Notes under the pieces: generated by a model | What the model was told of the DNA's origin: nothing | Seen by the model: the letters and a program-made list of their open reading frames with translations, nothing else | Databases searched by the model: none | Part shown: in pieces, positions 33,743-43,357 of the stretch | Numbering within the stretch: position 1 is the first letter of the stretch | How the letters are laid out: each line of letters begins with the position of its first letter | Position numbers and translations under genes: made by a program | Assembly: GCF_015708085.1 (NCBI RefSeq) | Contig: NZ_JADNYM010000015.1 | Span: 1-64,000 of the forward strand | From: Arthrobacter terrae | GTDB lineage: Bacteria > Actinomycetota > Actinomycetes > Actinomycetales > Micrococcaceae | Direction of reading: 5' to 3' | DNA length: 64,000 bases

Positions 33743-34033
33743 ATGTATAACCGCCTAGCAACAGTTGCAGCCGTCGTCGGCCTGCATGCCCGCCCGGCGG
33801 CGCAATTTGTCGGCGCAGTCAACCGGACCGGGCTCCCGGTGACCATTGCCAGGCCGGGGCACAGCGCTGTGGACGCCAGATCGTTACTGGCGGTAATGAC
33901 CGCCGATTTCGGTCATGGGTGCCAGGTGGTCCTCAGCGTAACTGCTCCGGACGTGGATCCTATGGTCATCCAGCAGGAGCTGGAGAATCTCGCGGGACTG
34001 CTGGCCACTGACCTCTCGAACGACGCTGAATAA
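33743..34033 (+). CDS. ptsH: PTS phosphocarrier protein HPr
   Basis: A 96-residue HPr-family protein with the phosphorylated-His motif Gly-Leu-His-Ala-Arg-Pro-Ala (His near residue 15) and a conserved Ser-Leu region (Asp-Ala-Arg-Ser-Leu-Leu-Ala-Val-Met). It passes phosphate from enzyme I to sugar-specific EIIA components. The ATG has GAGGAG nine bases upstream. It has no PTS neighbours but is divergent from the GntR regulator. Confidence 0.9.
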   Translation: MYNRLATVAAVVGLHARPAAQFVGAVNRTGLPVTIARPGHSAVDARSLLAVMTADFGHGCQVVLSVTAPDVDPMVIQQELENLAGLLATDLSNDAE

Positions 34034-34081
34034 ACTACTAAAACGGGCCTCACCCGAAGGCGAGACCCGCTTTAGTAGTTT
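34032..34081. terminator. Bidirectional terminator between ptsH and ctaF
   Basis: AAACTACTAAA...CGGG pairs with CCCG...TTTAGTAGTTT around a short CGAAG loop in the gap between two convergent genes, with A-rich and T-rich ends. Either strand gives a GC core plus a U-tract, so it can serve both ptsH (+) and ctaCDF (-). Confidence 0.8.
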
Positions 34082-34099
34082 GCGAACGACCCGAGCTGA

Positions 34100-34501
34100 C
34101 TAGTGCGCGTGGTCTCCACGGCTATATTCATAGACCCAGCCCACGAGCCCAATAACCGCTAGGCCAGCGCCGATATAAAGGATCCAGAAGCCGACGGCCA
34201 GTCCAAGGAACCCGGCCGCACAGGCCAGAGCCAGAACGAGAGGCCACCAGCTCCAGGGGCTGAAGTGTCCCTGCTCGCCTGATCCTTCATGAATCTCGGC
34301 ATCGGTGCGGTCCTCGGGTCGCATTCCGACGCGCTTGGCGGTAAACCTCAGGTACGAACCGATCATGAAGGCCAGTCCCCCGACCAGGATCAGGGCCAGA
34401 AAGCCGACGGGCTCCTCCCACTTCACCAGGAACCCGTAGACGACCCCGACGACCGCGAAGAAGTAACCTATTCCGCCGAACAGCCACGCTTCGATTTTCA
34501 C
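34100..34501 (-). CDS. ctaF: Cytochrome c oxidase subunit 4 (actinobacterial CtaF)
   Basis: A 133-residue, four-helix protein starting Met-Lys-Ile-Glu-Ala-Trp-Leu-Phe with Leu-Val-Lys-Trp-Glu-Glu-Pro-Val-Gly and Phe-Ser-Pro-Trp-Ser-Trp-Trp-Pro, the CtaF signature. It is a small structural subunit of the aa3 oxidase found only in actinobacteria. It overlaps the end of ctaD by 4 bases and ends next to the bidirectional terminator. Confidence 0.93.
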   Translation of the reverse strand: MKIEAWLFGGIGYFFAVVGVVYGFLVKWEEPVGFLALILVGGLAFMIGSYLRFTAKRVGMRPEDRTDAEIHEGSGEQGHFSPWSWWPLVLALACAAGFLGLAVGFWILYIGAGLAVIGLVGWVYEYSRGDHAH

Positions 34502-36228
34502 TGGTTCGAATCCTTCTGATCGGCTGACCCCAGCGCTGCTGCCACGGGCGCGGGGTAGGAGGACGTGTGCTGCTGGGCCAGTTCAGGGTGATGCAGGTCC
34601 AGAGCCGGACGCTCGGAACGGATCCTCGGCAGCGATGTGAAGTTGTGCCGCGGCGGCGGGCAAGACGTTGCCCACTCCAGCGATGCACCGAAGCCCCAGG
34701 GGTCATCCACCTCGACGCGCTTGCTGCTGCGCCAAGTGATGTATACGTTCCAGAAGAACGGGATCATCGAGGCACCCAGAACGAAGGAGGCGATAGTTGA
34801 GAACTGGTTCATCCAGGTGAAGTTATCCTCCGGCATGTAGTCCGCGTAACGCCGGGGCATACCGATGACGCCGAGCCAGTGCTGGATCAGGAACGTACCG
34901 TGGAAGCCAAGGAAAAGCATCCAGAAGTGGATTTTACCCAAACGCTCATTGAGCATTTTTCCGGTCCACTTGGGCCACCAGAAATAGAATCCGGCAAACA
35001 TCGCGAATACCACAGTGCCGAAAACAACATAGTGGAAATGCGCCACTACGAAATATGTGTCAGAGACGTGGAAGTCAAGCGGCGGAGAAGCCAGGATGAT
35101 GCCGGTGAGACCGCCGAAAAGGAACGTTACCAGGAATCCGAGGCTCCAAAGCATCGGCGTCTCAAACGTCAGGGACCCCCGCCAGAGTGTACCGATCCAG
35201 TTGAAGAACTTCACACCGGTTGGTATGGCAATCAGCATTGTCATGAACGAGAAGAACGGCAGCAAGACCGAACCGGTCACGTACATATGGTGGGCCCACA
35301 CCGTCACGGACAGGGCCGCAATGGCTATGGTAGCGAATACGATCCCCTTGTAGCCGAAGATCGGCTTTCGGCTAAAGACCGGGAAAATTTCCGTGACAAT
35401 GCCGAAGAACGGCAGGGCGATGATGTAGACCTCGGGATGCCCGAAGAACCAGAACAAGTGCTGCCAGAGCACCGCTCCGCCGTTTTCCGGATCAAAGATA
35501 TGGGCGCCAAACCGTCGGTCCGCGCCGAGCGCGAACAAAGCGGCCGCCAAGGGTGGGAACGCCATCAGGACGAGGATGGAGGTAATCAGCGCATTCCAGG
35601 TGAATATCGGCATCCGCCACATCGTCATTCCCGGTGCACGCATGCAAATGATGGTGGTGATGAAGTTGACCGCGCCCAGAATGGTTCCGAATCCGGCCAG
35701 AGCCAGGCCGAAGACCCAAAGATCCCCACCAACTCCAGGACTAAAGGTGGTGTTTGATAACGGCGCGTAGGCGAACCAGCCAAAGGAAGCCGCACCCTGG
35801 GGGGTAATGAAGCCCGACAAGGTGATGATTCCGCCGAAAAGGAAGAACCAGAAGGCCAGTGCGTTCAGACGGGGAAACGCGACGTCCGGTGCACCAATCT
35901 GCAGCGGCATCATCACGTTCGTAAAGCCGGCAAACAGCGGTGTCGCGAACAGCAGGAGCATCACCGTACCATGCATGGTGAACAGCTGGTTGTATTGCTC
36001 CTTTGTCTGCAGAATCTGCATCCCGGGCTCAAACAACTCGGAACGGATCAGCAGAGCCATGACGCCGCCGAGGCAGAAGAAGATGAACGAGGCGATCAGG
36101 TACATGTACCCGATGGTCTTGTGATCGGTGGTAGTAATCCAGTTGACGACGATTCGTCCTTTGGACACGGGAACTACTCGCGGCGCCAATGTAGCGGCCT
36201 CGGTCGCGGAATACTCGTAGGTCGACAC
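34498..36228 (-). CDS. ctaD: Cytochrome c oxidase subunit I
   Basis: A 576-residue catalytic subunit of the aa3 oxidase with 12 helices. The CuB/tyrosine site Phe-Gly-His-Pro-Glu-Val-Tyr, the following His-His pair (Trp-Ala-His-His-Met-Tyr), and the heme a/a3 ligands in Ala-His-Phe-His-Tyr are all present. Ser-Trp-type K-channel residues appear normal. The C-terminal tail after the last helix is long, Pro-rich and probably cytosolic. It lies 11 bases after ctaC. Confidence 0.95.
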   Translation of the reverse strand: MSTYEYSATEAATLAPRVVPVSKGRIVVNWITTTDHKTIGYMYLIASFIFFCLGGVMALLIRSELFEPGMQILQTKEQYNQLFTMHGTVMLLLFATPLFAGFTNVMMPLQIGAPDVAFPRLNALAFWFFLFGGIITLSGFITPQGAASFGWFAYAPLSNTTFSPGVGGDLWVFGLALAGFGTILGAVNFITTIICMRAPGMTMWRMPIFTWNALITSILVLMAFPPLAAALFALGADRRFGAHIFDPENGGAVLWQHLFWFFGHPEVYIIALPFFGIVTEIFPVFSRKPIFGYKGIVFATIAIAALSVTVWAHHMYVTGSVLLPFFSFMTMLIAIPTGVKFFNWIGTLWRGSLTFETPMLWSLGFLVTFLFGGLTGIILASPPLDFHVSDTYFVVAHFHYVVFGTVVFAMFAGFYFWWPKWTGKMLNERLGKIHFWMLFLGFHGTFLIQHWLGVIGMPRRYADYMPEDNFTWMNQFSTIASFVLGASMIPFFWNVYITWRSSKRVEVDDPWGFGASLEWATSCPPPRHNFTSLPRIRSERPALDLHHPELAQQHTSSYPAPVAAALGSADQKDSNQ

Positions 36229-36239
36229 TTTCCGCCCCC

Positions 36240-37124
36240 TTACTTTGCGTTCAGATTCGGATTGCGGTCGTACTTACTTTCCAGTGTGCCCGTGTAGCCG
36301 GCAGCCTTCAAGGAAGCCAGATGCTGCTGGAAGTCCTGCTCGGACACGACCTTCACGCGGAAGAGCATTTCTGAGTGGTACTCCCCACAGAGTTCGGCAC
36401 ATTTGCCGTCGTAGGTGCCAATCGCCGTCGGCGTCAATGTCAGGTAGTTCGTCTTTCCCGGAATGACGTCGAGCTTACGCAAGAATGCCGGCACCCAGAA
36501 GGAATGGATGACGTCCCTGGAGTTCAATTGCAGTTCCACGGATTTGTTCACCGGAAGATAGAGCGTAGGCAGCGTGTCCTGATCGACGGGAGTACCGTCC
36601 AGGTGGATTTGCGTGCCGCCCTCGTAGACACTTTCGGCAATGACGTTGTCATTAATGTCGGGCTTGGCTACGTAGTTGAAGTCCCAGGACCACTGCTTGG
36701 CGCGGACATCAATAGTGACGGCGGGTGCAGGATCACGGGCGTCCAAGGACTGCGTGGTCGCATCGGTGAAGTAGAAGAACACAATCACCATGAATAGCGG
36801 AATGACAACGTAGAAGATTTCCAACGGCAGGTTATAACTGATCTGCCGAGGGAAACCCACCGTGTTTTTCCGGCGGCGGTAGGCAATAATGCACCAGATC
36901 ATCAGGCCCCAGGTAATGAGACCGACTATCATGACTGTGATCCACGAATTCACCCACAGGTCTATAACCTGCCCGGTATGGTTCGTGACATTACGCTCGG
37001 ACGGCAACCAGCCGTTTTTTGACTCCGGGGTACATCCAGACAAAGCCAACGCGCCAACAATGAGCAATCCCGATATCGGAATGAACTTTGCACGTCGGCT
37101 GCCGGTACGGTCCTGCGAACTCAC
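36240..37124 (-). CDS. ctaC: Cytochrome c oxidase subunit II
   Basis: A 294-residue lipoprotein-type subunit II: lipobox Leu-Ser-Gly-Cys, two helices and a CuA cupredoxin domain with [12 protein letters not shown] plus the upstream His of Val-Ile-His-Ser-Phe-Trp. It accepts electrons from the second heme of QcrC. The GTG start has a strong GAGGAAGGG ribosome site. It is the first gene of ctaC-ctaD-ctaF. Confidence 0.95.
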   Translation of the reverse strand: MSSQDRTGSRRAKFIPISGLLIVGALALSGCTPESKNGWLPSERNVTNHTGQVIDLWVNSWITVMIVGLITWGLMIWCIIAYRRRKNTVGFPRQISYNLPLEIFYVVIPLFMVIVFFYFTDATTQSLDARDPAPAVTIDVRAKQWSWDFNYVAKPDINDNVIAESVYEGGTQIHLDGTPVDQDTLPTLYLPVNKSVELQLNSRDVIHSFWVPAFLRKLDVIPGKTNYLTLTPTAIGTYDGKCAELCGEYHSEMLFRVKVVSEQDFQQHLASLKAAGYTGTLESKYDRNPNLNAK

Positions 37125-37345
37125 AGACGGCCCTTCCTCTTCTTGCTGTTGCTCCAGCCGGCTTCCGGCGGGAGCAAATCTTAGTTTTACTACTCGGTGT
37201 AGAGCTTACCGCCCGCACTCAGGAAAATGTGCATATCGGCCGGTTTACGTGGCGTGGTTTCGTCAACCCTACCGAGTGCCGCTCTTTAGCCTAGTAGTTT
37301 TCGCCGCCGGTGTCCGTCTGCCGGCAGTTGTTGGGCCGGAGATCG

Positions 37346-37738
37346 TTAGTGGAAGGAATCTCCACAGGCGCACGAACCCCCTGCGTTGGGATTATCGATC
37401 GTAAAGCCCTGCTTCGAGATGGTGTCTTCGAAATCAATGCCAGCGCCGTCCAGATACGGCACACTCATTTTGTCGATCACCACTTCTACGCCGTCAAAGT
37501 CGCGTACGGCGTCGCCGTCGAGCAGCCTTTCGTCGAAGTAGAGCTGGTAAATCAGTCCGGAGCAGCCGCCGGGCTGAACGGCGACACGCAGTCGCAGGTC
37601 CGTCCGGCCTTCTTGTTCCAGCAGGCTGCGGACTTTTCCGGCGGCGACATCGGTGAGATTGACACCGTGGCTCGTTGTATCCTGTGCAATGCCTGAGACC
37701 TCGGTAGTCGTGGTCCCTTCAGGGCTGATAGTGCTCAT
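37346..37738 (-). CDS. erpA: A-type iron-sulfur carrier (ErpA/HesB family)
   Basis: A 130-residue A-type carrier with the three conserved cysteines, Gly-Gly-Cys-Ser-Gly and Cys-Ala-Cys-Gly-Asp-Ser-Phe. It delivers Fe-S clusters to apo-proteins. In this group the gene is regularly found just upstream of ctaC, which fits a need to mature the respiratory Fe-S proteins; a 221-base gap separates it from ctaC, so they may have separate promoters. Confidence 0.93.
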   Translation of the reverse strand: MSTISPEGTTTTEVSGIAQDTTSHGVNLTDVAAGKVRSLLEQEGRTDLRLRVAVQPGGCSGLIYQLYFDERLLDGDAVRDFDGVEVVIDKMSVPYLDGAGIDFEDTISKQGFTIDNPNAGGSCACGDSFH

Positions 37739-37858
37739 GGCAATTCCTAACGTGGGTGACTATTACATGCTACGGCCGGCACCACACCGACCGTAACTGT
37801 TAGAACCTAATTCTTGCCCCGTCTGTTCCCTCTATTGGTGCTGGGCCGGGGTGCCTGT

Positions 37859-39334
37859 TCAGGCTCCTTCAGAGTTCAGGGTAGCGAGCAGCAAAGCCTC
37901 AGCCAGGATTCCATGCTCAAAGTCACCCAAATGCAGCGACTCGTTGGCACTGTGCGCCCTGGAGTCCGGGTCCTCCACGCCGGTAATCAGAATCTGAGCA
38001 TCCGGAAACAACTCCTGCAGGTCCGGAATGAACGGTATAGAGCCACCCATGCCGGCCTGCACCGGTTGCACGCCCCACGACGTACCCATGGCCCATAGAG
38101 CTGACTTCGCGGCCGAACCACGGGTGTCAGCCGCAAAGGCTTGTCCCTGTTCCCCTGGAGTGAAAGTCACGGCTGCCCCGAACGGGGCATTCAGCGCCAG
38201 GTGCTCGCGCACAGCCTGCATGGCGGCTTCCGTATCCTGCCCGGGCGCCAGTCTGAGGCTGAACTTAGCCCGTGCCGACGGCAACAGCGTGTTGGAACTC
38301 ATCGCAACGGAGGGAACATCCATGCCAATAATCGACAATGCAGGCTTCGTCCACAGCCTCGACGCGAGCGACCCCGTCCCGGCCAGACGCACGCCGTCGA
38401 GCACAGAAGCATCAGCCCGGAAGGTGTCCTCAGGGTAGTCAACGTCCGTTTCGTCGACGGCGACGAGCCCCTTGATAGCGACGGAGCCGTCGTCATCGTG
38501 CAGGGTAGCAATCAGTCGTGCCAACAGCGTTGGCGCGTCCAGAACGGGGCCCCCGAACATGCCGGAGTGGACAGCATGGTCCAGCACCCGCACCTCAATC
38601 GTCCCGTCGACAAGGCCGCGCAAGCTCGTGGTGAGCGATGGCGTGCCGACGGCCCAGTTACCGGAATCCGCCACGACGATCACATCGGCGGCCAGCTGAT
38701 CCTGATAGGTCTGCAGGAAGGTCCGGAACGTAGGAGAGCCGGCTTCCTCCTCGCCTTCGATAAAGAGAGTCACGCCAAGGCCGAAGTCGGTACCCAGTAC
38801 GTCTGTGACCGCCTGCAGAGCACCAAGGTGAGTCAAAATTCCCGCTTTGTCATCGGCGCTGCCGCGACCGAAGAGCCGCCCGTCACGCTCGACGGCCGTA
38901 AATGGCTCCGTTTCCCAGAGACTTGCATCCCCCGGCGGCTGCACATCGTGATGGGCGTATAGCAGGATGGTCGGCTTACCGGGGTGTGCAGGTTTCCGGG
39001 CAACGACGGCCGGACCTCCCGGCGTTCCGTCCGCCTTGTCGACGCGCAATATCCTTACGTCCTCTAGGCCCGAGGAACGGATCAGCTCTGCCACTGCCTC
39101 AGCGCTGCGTTCCAGCTCTGCCGGATCAAAGGCGTCCCAGGCAATGCCCGGAATAGCGACCAAATCGATCAGTTTACCTATTGTGTCGCGGAAGCTGCGT
39201 CCCACACTGTCACGGAGGGCCGACACATCCACACCAGATCGTTCTTGCCCAAAAGTGACTTGTTTCGATCCGGAGGCAGCGACCGCCGCCTCATTGTCCG
39301 GGAATTGACGGGTGCCGTTGGAGTCTTCATTCAT
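37859..39334 (-). CDS. M20-family dipeptidase
   Basis: A 491-residue zinc peptidase of the carnosinase/PepV-like branch. Metal ligands appear in Tyr-Ala-His-His-Asp-Val-Gln-Pro, Gly-Arg-Gly-Ser-Ala-Asp-Asp-Lys-Ala-Gly (catalytic Asp), Glu-Gly-Glu-Glu-Glu-Ala-Gly-Ser (catalytic base) and a late His in Ala-His-Ser-Ala-Asn-Glu. The dimerisation lid domain is complete. The ATG at 39334 with GGGTGG upstream is preferred to a start at 39370. Confidence 0.9.
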   Translation of the reverse strand: MNEDSNGTRQFPDNEAAVAASGSKQVTFGQERSGVDVSALRDSVGRSFRDTIGKLIDLVAIPGIAWDAFDPAELERSAEAVAELIRSSGLEDVRILRVDKADGTPGGPAVVARKPAHPGKPTILLYAHHDVQPPGDASLWETEPFTAVERDGRLFGRGSADDKAGILTHLGALQAVTDVLGTDFGLGVTLFIEGEEEAGSPTFRTFLQTYQDQLAADVIVVADSGNWAVGTPSLTTSLRGLVDGTIEVRVLDHAVHSGMFGGPVLDAPTLLARLIATLHDDDGSVAIKGLVAVDETDVDYPEDTFRADASVLDGVRLAGTGSLASRLWTKPALSIIGMDVPSVAMSSNTLLPSARAKFSLRLAPGQDTEAAMQAVREHLALNAPFGAAVTFTPGEQGQAFAADTRGSAAKSALWAMGTSWGVQPVQAGMGGSIPFIPDLQELFPDAQILITGVEDPDSRAHSANESLHLGDFEHGILAEALLLATLNSEGA

Positions 39335-39439
39335 GAGCGCCACCCTACCCGGGCGGGGCAGGACGACCAACTGGCGCGATCTCGAACAGACAACTACCGG
39401 CGCCTGATCGACATTATCCTAAGGCTTGTGGTGTGGGAC

Positions 39440-40140
39440 CTGCTGGTTTAGGGGCCGGTGATGATGGTGCGGGCGAAGTTTTGGGCGTCTTTGAGGTTGT
39501 CGTGGTGGGTGTTGCGGATCCATACTCACGCCCTATTCTTCGTCCCGATCCCGGACAACCCCGCAACCCCGCACTGATCCGCTGCCGCGACGCTGTGCAG
39601 ATACACCGCATCCAACCGACGCCACGTACCTTCAACTGCACCAATAATCGACAGTCACGCCTCCTGCGACACAGCCCGCGGATCCGTAACCAAAACTTCC
39701 GCCAACAACACGTTCACCTGCTCCAACCGCGCCACCATCCCCGTCGACGGCCCCGCCACAAAACCCTCCCCAACAACCGTCTCCCCAGGAACCGCCACCA
39801 GCGGGAGCAGCTGAGCCACCAACAAAACCGCCACCAGCGGGAGCAGCTGAAACGGTAGCGGGAACTGCGGTGTCGGCCGGAGCCGCCGAGCTGGCGGCTC
39901 CGCTGACGTCTGACCCGCTGGTATTGGACCCTCCGTCGTCGGGTTGGCCGGTCCCGGGAACAGGGACGGGGCCGGAGCTTAGGCCCGCGCGCTCGAGCCG
40001 ATGCGGATACTTCGCCGTGACCGCAGCCAGCACCCGGGCCAGATTCTCCCGATCAATCTCCACACCACCCACCACCCGAACCCGGCAACCCTCACCGGCC
40101 ACCTGCACCGGAAAGAAAACCGGAAAGAAAACCGGAAATC
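39440..40140 (-). pseudogene. Remnants of a DUF222/HNH-endonuclease-type gene
   Basis: Fragments in different minus-strand frames resemble DUF222 (13E12-like) proteins. One reads Gly-Gly-Val-Glu-Ile-Asp-Arg-Glu-Asn-Leu-Ala-Arg-Val-Leu-Ala followed by Gly/Ala-rich low complexity. Another reads Val-Asn-Val-Leu-Leu-Ala-Glu-Val-Leu-Val-Thr-Asp-Pro, then a stop, then Thr-Trp-Arg-Arg-Leu-Asp-Ala-Val-Tyr-Leu. A last piece ends Asp-Asn-Leu-Lys-Asp-Ala-Gln-Asn-Phe-Ala-Arg near 39452. The stops and frame changes show the gene is dead. The stretch is strongly G/T-biased on the minus strand. The rest of the gap up to the DUF3043 gene at 40446 shows no gene. Confidence 0.5.
39791..39850. repeat. Short direct repeat in the DUF222 remnant
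   Basis: Two identical 24-base copies starting ACCGCCACCAGCGGGAGCAG at 39791-39814 and 39827-39850 (36-base period). They encode the Gly/Ala-rich linker of the remnant. Nearby, CCGGAAAGAAAA is repeated at 40108-40131 with a partial third copy. Confidence 0.8.
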
Positions 40141-40445
40141 CTCCCGATCTCCAACTACTCCAAGGCTACGAAAAGACACTGACGTCAACAGGACAATAAA
40201 CCCCAAAGCAGGCACCTGTGGAAAAGTAGTTTGAAAAGCTTTCCGCGCCATGATGCGACCGTGCGTGGTGCCACGGTTTCCCTGTCCGTGTCTGACGGAA
40301 GGAGGCCGCGCAAACGAAGACCAGTATTCCGTTGCCCCGACGAACCCCGACGAGCCCCGGCCACCCCGGCCAACCCCGGCGAACCCCCGCGGGCGCTGAA
40401 ACGGCTCGGTCGCAGCTCTGTCCCGAAACAGAGTATCCTAGGGTG

Positions 40446-41051
40446 GTGTTTGGACGTAAGAATGATGCCCCCTCCGCCCAGTCTGTCGCCGATGATTTAG
40501 CTGCCCAGGCGGCGGCACGTCAGGTTGGCCCGAGGGCAGCAAAGGGAGTTCCCACCCCGACCCGCAGGGAGCAGGAGGCAGCGCGCCAGCGCCCGCTCGT
40601 TCCGAACGACCGTGGAGCAGCAAAAGTGGCGCAGCGGGACGCGCGCCGTGAAGAGCAGGCACGGATGCGCCGTGCTATGGATACCGGGGAGGAGCGCTTC
40701 CTCCCGGTTCGGGACAAGGGTCCACAGAAGCGCTTTGCCCGTGACTTCGTGGATTCGCGGTTCAGCTTGGGCGAGTACGTAATGTTCGCCGCGCTCGCGA
40801 TTGTGATTCTGTCGCTCGTAGTTCCGGTAACCGCTAACACCCAGATCATTGTCTTCGGTGTCTTCTGGCTGATGGTAGTGGCAGTCGCCATTGACTGTGT
40901 GATTCTGTCCCGTAAGCTCAAGCGCCGGGTACGGGAAAAGTTCGGCTCCATTAATTCGGGCGTGGCCTGGTACGGCACCATGCGTTCCCTCCAGTTCCGC
41001 AGGCTGCGGTTGCCCAAGCCCATGATCAAGCGCGGGGCAGCGGTAAAGTAG
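40446..41051 (+). CDS. DUF3043 membrane protein
   Basis: A 201-residue protein with a basic, disordered N-terminal half of about 120 residues rich in Arg, Gln and Ala, two adjacent helices at about 112-155, and a basic C-terminal tail ending Met-Ile-Lys-Arg-Gly. This matches DUF3043, a conserved actinobacterial family of unknown function. The GTG at 40446 (Val-Phe-Gly-Arg-Lys) is the family-like start; GTG at 40443 is an adjacent alternative. Confidence 0.85.
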   Translation: MFGRKNDAPSAQSVADDLAAQAAARQVGPRAAKGVPTPTRREQEAARQRPLVPNDRGAAKVAQRDARREEQARMRRAMDTGEERFLPVRDKGPQKRFARDFVDSRFSLGEYVMFAALAIVILSLVVPVTANTQIIVFGVFWLMVVAVAIDCVILSRKLKRRVREKFGSINSGVAWYGTMRSLQFRRLRLPKPMIKRGAAVK

Positions 41052-41150
41052 CCGGCTCCAGCTCTGCCGCCGTGCCACGGGATCTGCGGCGGAGTTCGCT
41101 GGGACGGTAGCGCACCCGTAACTCCCGATAAAGGGGGCTAGGCTGGCTGG

Positions 41151-42155
41151 ATGGAATACCGATACCTTGGCCAATCAGGCCTGAAAATCACTGAAATTAC
41201 CTACGGCAACTGGCTCACGCACGGCTCCCAAGTCGAAAATGACGTCGCTGCTTCCTGTGTCCGGGCGGCGCTGGACGCTGGCATCACCACCTTTGACACC
41301 GCCGATGCCTACGCTAACGGCGCTGCGGAGGAAGTCCTCGGCGCAGCCCTGGCGGACCAGCGGCGGGAGTCCTTGGAAATCTTCACCAAGGTTTATTGGC
41401 CGGTGGGGCCGAAGGGGCCCAATGATACCGGGCTTTCCCGCAAGCACATCATGGAGGGAATCAACGGCTCCCTGCGCAGGCTCGGGATGGACTACGTCGA
41501 TTTGTACCAGGCTCACCGCTATGACCATGAGACGCCCCTGGAAGAAACTATCCAAGCCTTCGCCGACGTCGTCCGCCAAGGCAAGGCACTGTATATCGGG
41601 GTGTCCGAATGGTCGGCCCAGCAGTTGCGCGACGGCCAGGCGCTGGCGAAGGATGCGGGTTTTTCCCTTGTTTCCAACCAACCGCAGTACTCCGCTTTGT
41701 GGCGGGTCATTGAGGCAGAGGTAATTCCGGCATCCAAGGAATTGGGCATGTCCCAGGTTGTTTGGTCTCCCATGGCGCAGGGGGTCTTGTCCGGGAAGTA
41801 TCTGCCCGGTAAACCTGCCCCGGAAGGTTCCCGTGCGACTGATGAAAAAGGTGGTAAGGACACGATCAGCCGCTTCATGGACGACGACGTCCTGACGGGT
41901 GTGCAGAAGCTGCGGCCGATTGCCGAACAGCTGGGCCTAAAGATGTCCCAGCTCGCTATTGCCTGGGTGCTGCAGAACCCGAACGTTGCCACTGCGTTGG
42001 TAGGAGCGTCCCGGCCGGAGCAGGTGGCCGAAAACGTCAAGGCCTCCGGGGTGAAAATCCCGGCGGAACTCATGGCGGATATCGATTCGGCCCTTGGCGG
42101 CAGCGTTGAGCGGGACCCTGCTAAGACGCAAAGCCCCGAAACCCGCGTGGCCTAG
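41151..42155 (+). CDS. Aldo/keto reductase (voltage-gated K+ channel beta-subunit type)
   Basis: A 334-residue TIM-barrel NADPH oxidoreductase. The catalytic tetrad is visible as Phe-Asp-Thr-Ala-Asp-Ala-Tyr, Thr-Lys-Val-Tyr and Gln-Ala-His-Arg. The C-terminal cofactor segment Ala-Leu-Val-Gly-Ala-Ser-Arg-Pro-Glu-Gln is intact. It belongs to the Kv-beta-like branch (Trp-Ser-Pro-Met-Ala-Gln-Gly-Val-Leu-Ser-Gly-Lys-Tyr). Its end is three bases from the end of the convergent pyrD. Confidence 0.92.
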   Translation: MEYRYLGQSGLKITEITYGNWLTHGSQVENDVAASCVRAALDAGITTFDTADAYANGAAEEVLGAALADQRRESLEIFTKVYWPVGPKGPNDTGLSRKHIMEGINGSLRRLGMDYVDLYQAHRYDHETPLEETIQAFADVVRQGKALYIGVSEWSAQQLRDGQALAKDAGFSLVSNQPQYSALWRVIEAEVIPASKELGMSQVVWSPMAQGVLSGKYLPGKPAPEGSRATDEKGGKDTISRFMDDDVLTGVQKLRPIAEQLGLKMSQLAIAWVLQNPNVATALVGASRPEQVAENVKASGVKIPAELMADIDSALGGSVERDPAKTQSPETRVA

Positions 42156-42158
42156 ACG

Positions 42159-43226
42159 CTACCTTTTCCGGGCGGCCAGTTCTCGGTTGATTCTGGCCGC
42201 CCAGAATGGGCCTTCGTAGAGAAACGCCGTATAACCCTGCACTAGAGCGGCGCCGGCAGCCAACCGCTCCTGAACGTCGTCGCCGTTTTCCACCCCACCG
42301 ACGGAAATCAAAGCCAACCGCTCCCCCACGGTGGATTTCAGTCGCGTGAGCACCTCCAAGGAACGCTCCTTCAGCGGAGCCCCGGAAAGACCTCCGGCGC
42401 CGCAGGCGGCAACCTTCTGCGCTGCTGCCTTGAGGTCGGAACGCCCAATCGTTGTATTGGTGCAGATTATGCCGTCCAGCGCCAGATCCAGTGCCAGTTG
42501 GGCCACGTCGTCGACGTCCTCGTCTGAGAGGTCCGGGGCGATCTTGACCAGCAGCGGCACGTAGCGACCGGCGGATTCATCAGCGGCCGCGCGGACACCT
42601 GCCAGCAGCGGGCGCAGCGAGTCAACGTTTTGCAGCAGGCGTAGACCGGGGGTGTTTGGCGAGCTGACATTGACCACAAGATAGTCGGCCGACGGCGCCA
42701 ACGCGCGTGCGCTGATTAGGTAGTCGGCCAGCGCGTCGGGAAGTTCGACGTTCTTCGTCTTGCCGATATTGACGCCGATCAGCGGCCGGGGAGCGCCGTA
42801 CCGCCGGACCAGCCGGACTCTGGCGGCGGCCAGCCGGGGGGCGACTGCGGCGGCACCGGCATTATTGAAGCCCATCCTGTTGATCACGGCGCGGTCCTCG
42901 ACCAAGCGGAACAGCCGGGGCTGCGGGTTCCCAGGCTGCGCAGCCCCGGTAATTGTACCGATTTCGATGTGGCCAAAGCCGAGGTCCGCCAGTGCGTCAA
43001 TGCCGAGCCCCTCTTTGTCGAATCCGGCCGCCAAGCCAAAGGGTGAGGGAAAAGTCAGGCCCATGACCGTTGTCCGTAGTGACGCAGGCGGCCCGGTCAG
43101 CCGGCGCAGCAACGTCCCTGCTCCGGCGGAATGTGCGGCTTTGATGAGGGTAAATCCGATTCGGTGGGCGCGCTCGGCGTCCATCCAGGCAAAGCAGACA
43201 CGGAAGAAGGTCGGATAGAGGCGCAT
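42159..43226 (-). CDS. pyrD: Dihydroorotate dehydrogenase (quinone), class 2
   Basis: A 355-residue class 2 enzyme that oxidises dihydroorotate with quinone in pyrimidine synthesis. The N-terminal membrane-associating helix (Met-Arg-Leu-Tyr-Pro-Thr-Phe-Phe) is followed by Gly-Leu-Ala-Ala-Gly-Phe-Asp-Lys, Asn-Arg-Met-Gly-Phe-Asn-Asn, Val-Asn-Val-Ser-Ser-Pro-Asn-Thr (catalytic Ser) and Ile-Ser-Val-Gly-Gly-Val. The frame stays open far upstream and contains a Cys-x-x-Cys pair, but nothing there looks like a start with a ribosome site, so the ATG at 43226 is used. Confidence 0.94.
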   Translation of the reverse strand: MRLYPTFFRVCFAWMDAERAHRIGFTLIKAAHSAGAGTLLRRLTGPPASLRTTVMGLTFPSPFGLAAGFDKEGLGIDALADLGFGHIEIGTITGAAQPGNPQPRLFRLVEDRAVINRMGFNNAGAAAVAPRLAAARVRLVRRYGAPRPLIGVNIGKTKNVELPDALADYLISARALAPSADYLVVNVSSPNTPGLRLLQNVDSLRPLLAGVRAAADESAGRYVPLLVKIAPDLSDEDVDDVAQLALDLALDGIICTNTTIGRSDLKAAAQKVAACGAGGLSGAPLKERSLEVLTRLKSTVGERLALISVGGVENGDDVQERLAAGAALVQGYTAFLYEGPFWAARINRELAARKR

Positions 43227-43357
43227 GGTTACCAGTTTTCCGTCTTCGGGCGCCAGCACCAAACCGGTGCCGCACGTTCTGCAGATTCCTTGTGCCACGT
43301 CCCCGTTCGCAGGGCTGATACCAGCAGCGAAGCGACGGCGGACGCTAGCATGGCCAG

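Noticed and set aside
34879-35757. A long open frame (about 290 codons) antisense to ctaD
   Set aside because: It is the opposite strand of a fully conserved oxidase subunit; the protein is charged, unlike any family, and such frames are common in GC-rich DNA.
39791-40140. The short repeats as a CRISPR array
   Set aside because: Only two copies of each unit, different unit lengths, no regular spacers and no cas genes; they belong to low-complexity coding remains.
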